Source: Psychroserpens jangbogonensis (lineage in GTDB: Bacteria; Bacteroidota; Bacteroidia; Flavobacteriales; Flavobacteriaceae). Taken from it: a stretch of 64,000 bases of DNA. Numbering within the stretch: the first letter of the stretch is position 1; every line of letters starts with the position of its first letter. Below the pieces are notes generated by a model that saw only the letters and a list, made by a program, of their open reading frames with translations, did not search any database and was not told the DNA's origin. Positions 62,707-64,000 of this stretch are shown one piece after another. Both the position numbers and the translations under genes were made by a program. The stretch is taken from assembly GCF_000797465.1 (NCBI RefSeq), contig NZ_JSWG01000009.1, forward strand, positions 248,001 through 312,000, in the 5' to 3' direction.

Positions 62707-63519
62707 TTATTTAGTAGGCAATTTGAAACTTACTCCAGCACTTAGCAATATATCTTGACCTTCAGTAATCCCTGAACCCACTGTTGCATCTAGCTGAACA
62801 TTATTTGTTATTAAATAGGTTAATCCAGTATTCCAAAGATGGTTGGCTTTATTATCCTCAGGAAAATCACCATATAATTCAATATAAGCACCTATTTTAT
62901 CTGTAACACTATAGCCATATGATAATGTGTATATATATGCTGCTGCAGGTGAATCATCACGCCATTGAGCACCAATATTATAACCGATACTTGATTTTTC
63001 ACTTAATGTATGTGCAAATGAAAATCTAAAGTCGACACCAGTTGTTTCAGGCTTATAATCTTGACTCGCTGTAAACGGAAGGTATAAATGACTTAGGAAT
63101 CCTATTTCAGGCATCCAACCGTTTTCGTGAGCAATTCCAATTTTCACACCTAATAACAATGGATTAAATCCGCTAGTAACATCATCTAATTTAGTACCAT
63201 TTATTGTGGTTTGACCTTCTACAAAATCCCAACCAACACGTAATTCTAGATTATCAAGTAATCCTAAACGCACTAAAGTTGTATTGTATGTAAAAGTTTC
63301 AGATTTGATATTATTATCTTCAAAACTTTCATAAAAACCTCCAGTTTCTATTTGAACAAAACCAGGAGCAATTGTTTGAGGTGATTCTGTAGCATCTGGT
63401 CTATCGGTAATAAAAGGTTCGGAATTTGCATTTGATGTTTTGTCATCTTGAGCAAATAAGCTTGCTGAACAACATATAATCATTAAAAAATGTAGTAGGT
63501 AAGTGTTTTTAGTTTTCAT
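62707..63519 (-). CDS. Outer-membrane beta-barrel protein (transporter/Phenol_MetA_deg type)
   Basis: The 270-residue product has a signal peptide (MKTKNTYLLHFLMIICCSAS, then LFAQ) and a barrel-like beta pattern: PFITDRPDATESPQTI at the start, LELRVGWDFVEG, AYIELYGDFPEDNKA, and a final VSFKLPTK. ATG at 63519 gives the cleanest signal peptide and overlaps the repressor gene by 11 nt. It lies 8 nt before the metal-binding lipoprotein gene, so it may pass metal through the outer membrane. Confidence 0.85.
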   Translation of the reverse strand: MKTKNTYLLHFLMIICCSASLFAQDDKTSNANSEPFITDRPDATESPQTIAPGFVQIETGGFYESFEDNNIKSETFTYNTTLVRLGLLDNLELRVGWDFVEGQTTINGTKLDDVTSGFNPLLLGVKIGIAHENGWMPEIGFLSHLYLPFTASQDYKPETTGVDFRFSFAHTLSEKSSIGYNIGAQWRDDSPAAAYIYTLSYGYSVTDKIGAYIELYGDFPEDNKANHLWNTGLTYLITNNVQLDATVGSGITEGQDILLSAGVSFKLPTK

Positions 63520-64000
63520 CAACATATATAATTTTAGTAAAGTTTTCATTCAAAACAATCGTATTAGAACCTATTGCTATTTGGGTCATTTTATTCCCAC
63601 TAAATTGTTTTGAAACGGTTAGTGTATTTCTGTATTTAATTCCATTTTGAGCGCAAAAATCAAAGAATTCTTTATCGTCACTCATTAATCTAGCGATAGT
63701 ATATGTTTTCCCTTCTTCTGCATCAGCAAGAGTAATAGAGGTGTCTGTTGTCGTAATTTTACCATCGGCATTTGGTATTGGATCACCATGAGGATCAAAC
63801 TTTGGATGTCCTAAATATTCACTAATTTTTTCTGCAAGTAAATCTGAAGTTTGATGCTCTAGTAATTCCGCTTCTCGATGAATATCATGAAGTGATAAAT
63901 CAAACATTTTAAATAAAAGAGATTCCCAAAGGCGATGTTTTCTCACCACATTGAGTGCCATTTTTTTGCCTTTTTCAGTCAACTGAAGCGCTTGGTACTT
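63509..64000 (-). CDS. DtxR/MntR-family metal-dependent repressor, C-terminal part
   Basis: The frame is open to the window edge, so the N-terminal DNA-binding domain lies outside. The visible 163 residues start KYQALQLTEKGKKMALNVVR, which is the end of the winged helix. The metal-binding and dimerisation region HRLWESLLFKMFDLSLHDIH with HREAELLEHQTSD follows, then a FeoA/SH3-like domain at the end (ITLADAEEGKTYTIARL to NFTKIIYVDEN). It should repress the downstream importer operon when metal is plentiful. Confidence 0.92.
   Translation of the reverse strand, partial: KYQALQLTEKGKKMALNVVRKHRLWESLLFKMFDLSLHDIHREAELLEHQTSDLLAEKISEYLGHPKFDPHGDPIPNADGKITTTDTSITLADAEEGKTYTIARLMSDDKEFFDFCAQNGIKYRNTLTVSKQFSGNKMTQIAIGSNTIVLNENFTKIIYVDEN

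Overview
The window is AT-rich DNA from a member of the Bacteroidota, almost certainly a marine Flavobacteriaceae. Support for this comes from the gliding lipoprotein gene gldH, type IX secretion (T9SS) sorting tails on several large exoproteins, promoters of the Bacteroidota type (TTG or TTTG, 17-21 nt, TAnnTTTG), a RicT/PSP1 protein, an oxygen-dependent haem pathway and a fused hydroxymethylbilane synthase/uroporphyrinogen-III synthase. No rRNA, tRNA, CRISPR array, insertion sequence or prophage was seen.

Layout. 1-274: end of an acyltransferase gene. 330-3061 (minus): lipoprotein, ECF sigma factor (TTG start) and a protein with one membrane helix, a long linker and a C-terminal outer-membrane barrel. 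3184-4188 (minus): recA. 4250-4546: a small structured transcription unit with a 30-codon ORF. 4624-5688: trhO. 5724-5984: a broken T9SS mini-gene. 6230-10246: ricT, gldH and a class A penicillin-binding protein. 10339-11695: two-subunit 3-oxoacid CoA-transferase. 12105-13796 (minus): fused peptide-type ABC ATPase. 14031-29203: three giant secreted metallopeptidases that form a mosaic family. 29362-43439 (minus): a densely packed block with hemA, hemCD, hemE, hemF and hemB followed by housekeeping genes, a serine hydrolase, a penicillin-acylase-type amidase and an exonuclease. 43609-46976: AraC regulator, hemH and a MATE pump. 47024-52976: sortilin/BNR-repeat exoprotein, hemJ, sensor kinase and enoyl-CoA hydratase. 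52991-58706: HD hydrolase, acyltransferase, bacilliredoxin, TerB/DnaJ protein, DksA-like zinc finger, a T9SS beta-propeller and two small envelope proteins. 58764-64000 (minus): a TroABCD-like metal ABC importer with an outer-membrane protein and a DtxR/MntR-family repressor that runs off the window.

How the genes work together. Haem synthesis from glutamyl-tRNA to haem is nearly complete here (HemA, B, CD, E, F, J, H); only the aminomutase HemL is missing. The metal importer and its repressor form one operon, and both permeases carry winged-helix-like tails. The three large proteases share interchangeable modules and an unusual upstream module; an orphan copy of that module lies at 11836-11896.

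The most interesting signal flanks recA. The same ECF-type promoter, ACGCAACCTT-N10-TTGCATCTA, occurs in front of the lipoprotein/sigma/barrel operon (minus strand, near 3100-3131) and in front of a short, heavily structured transcript on the plus strand (4255-4546). This suggests an autoregulated envelope-stress-type sigma factor with a neighbouring small RNA or micropeptide target. All functional statements are inferred from sequence; no database search was run.
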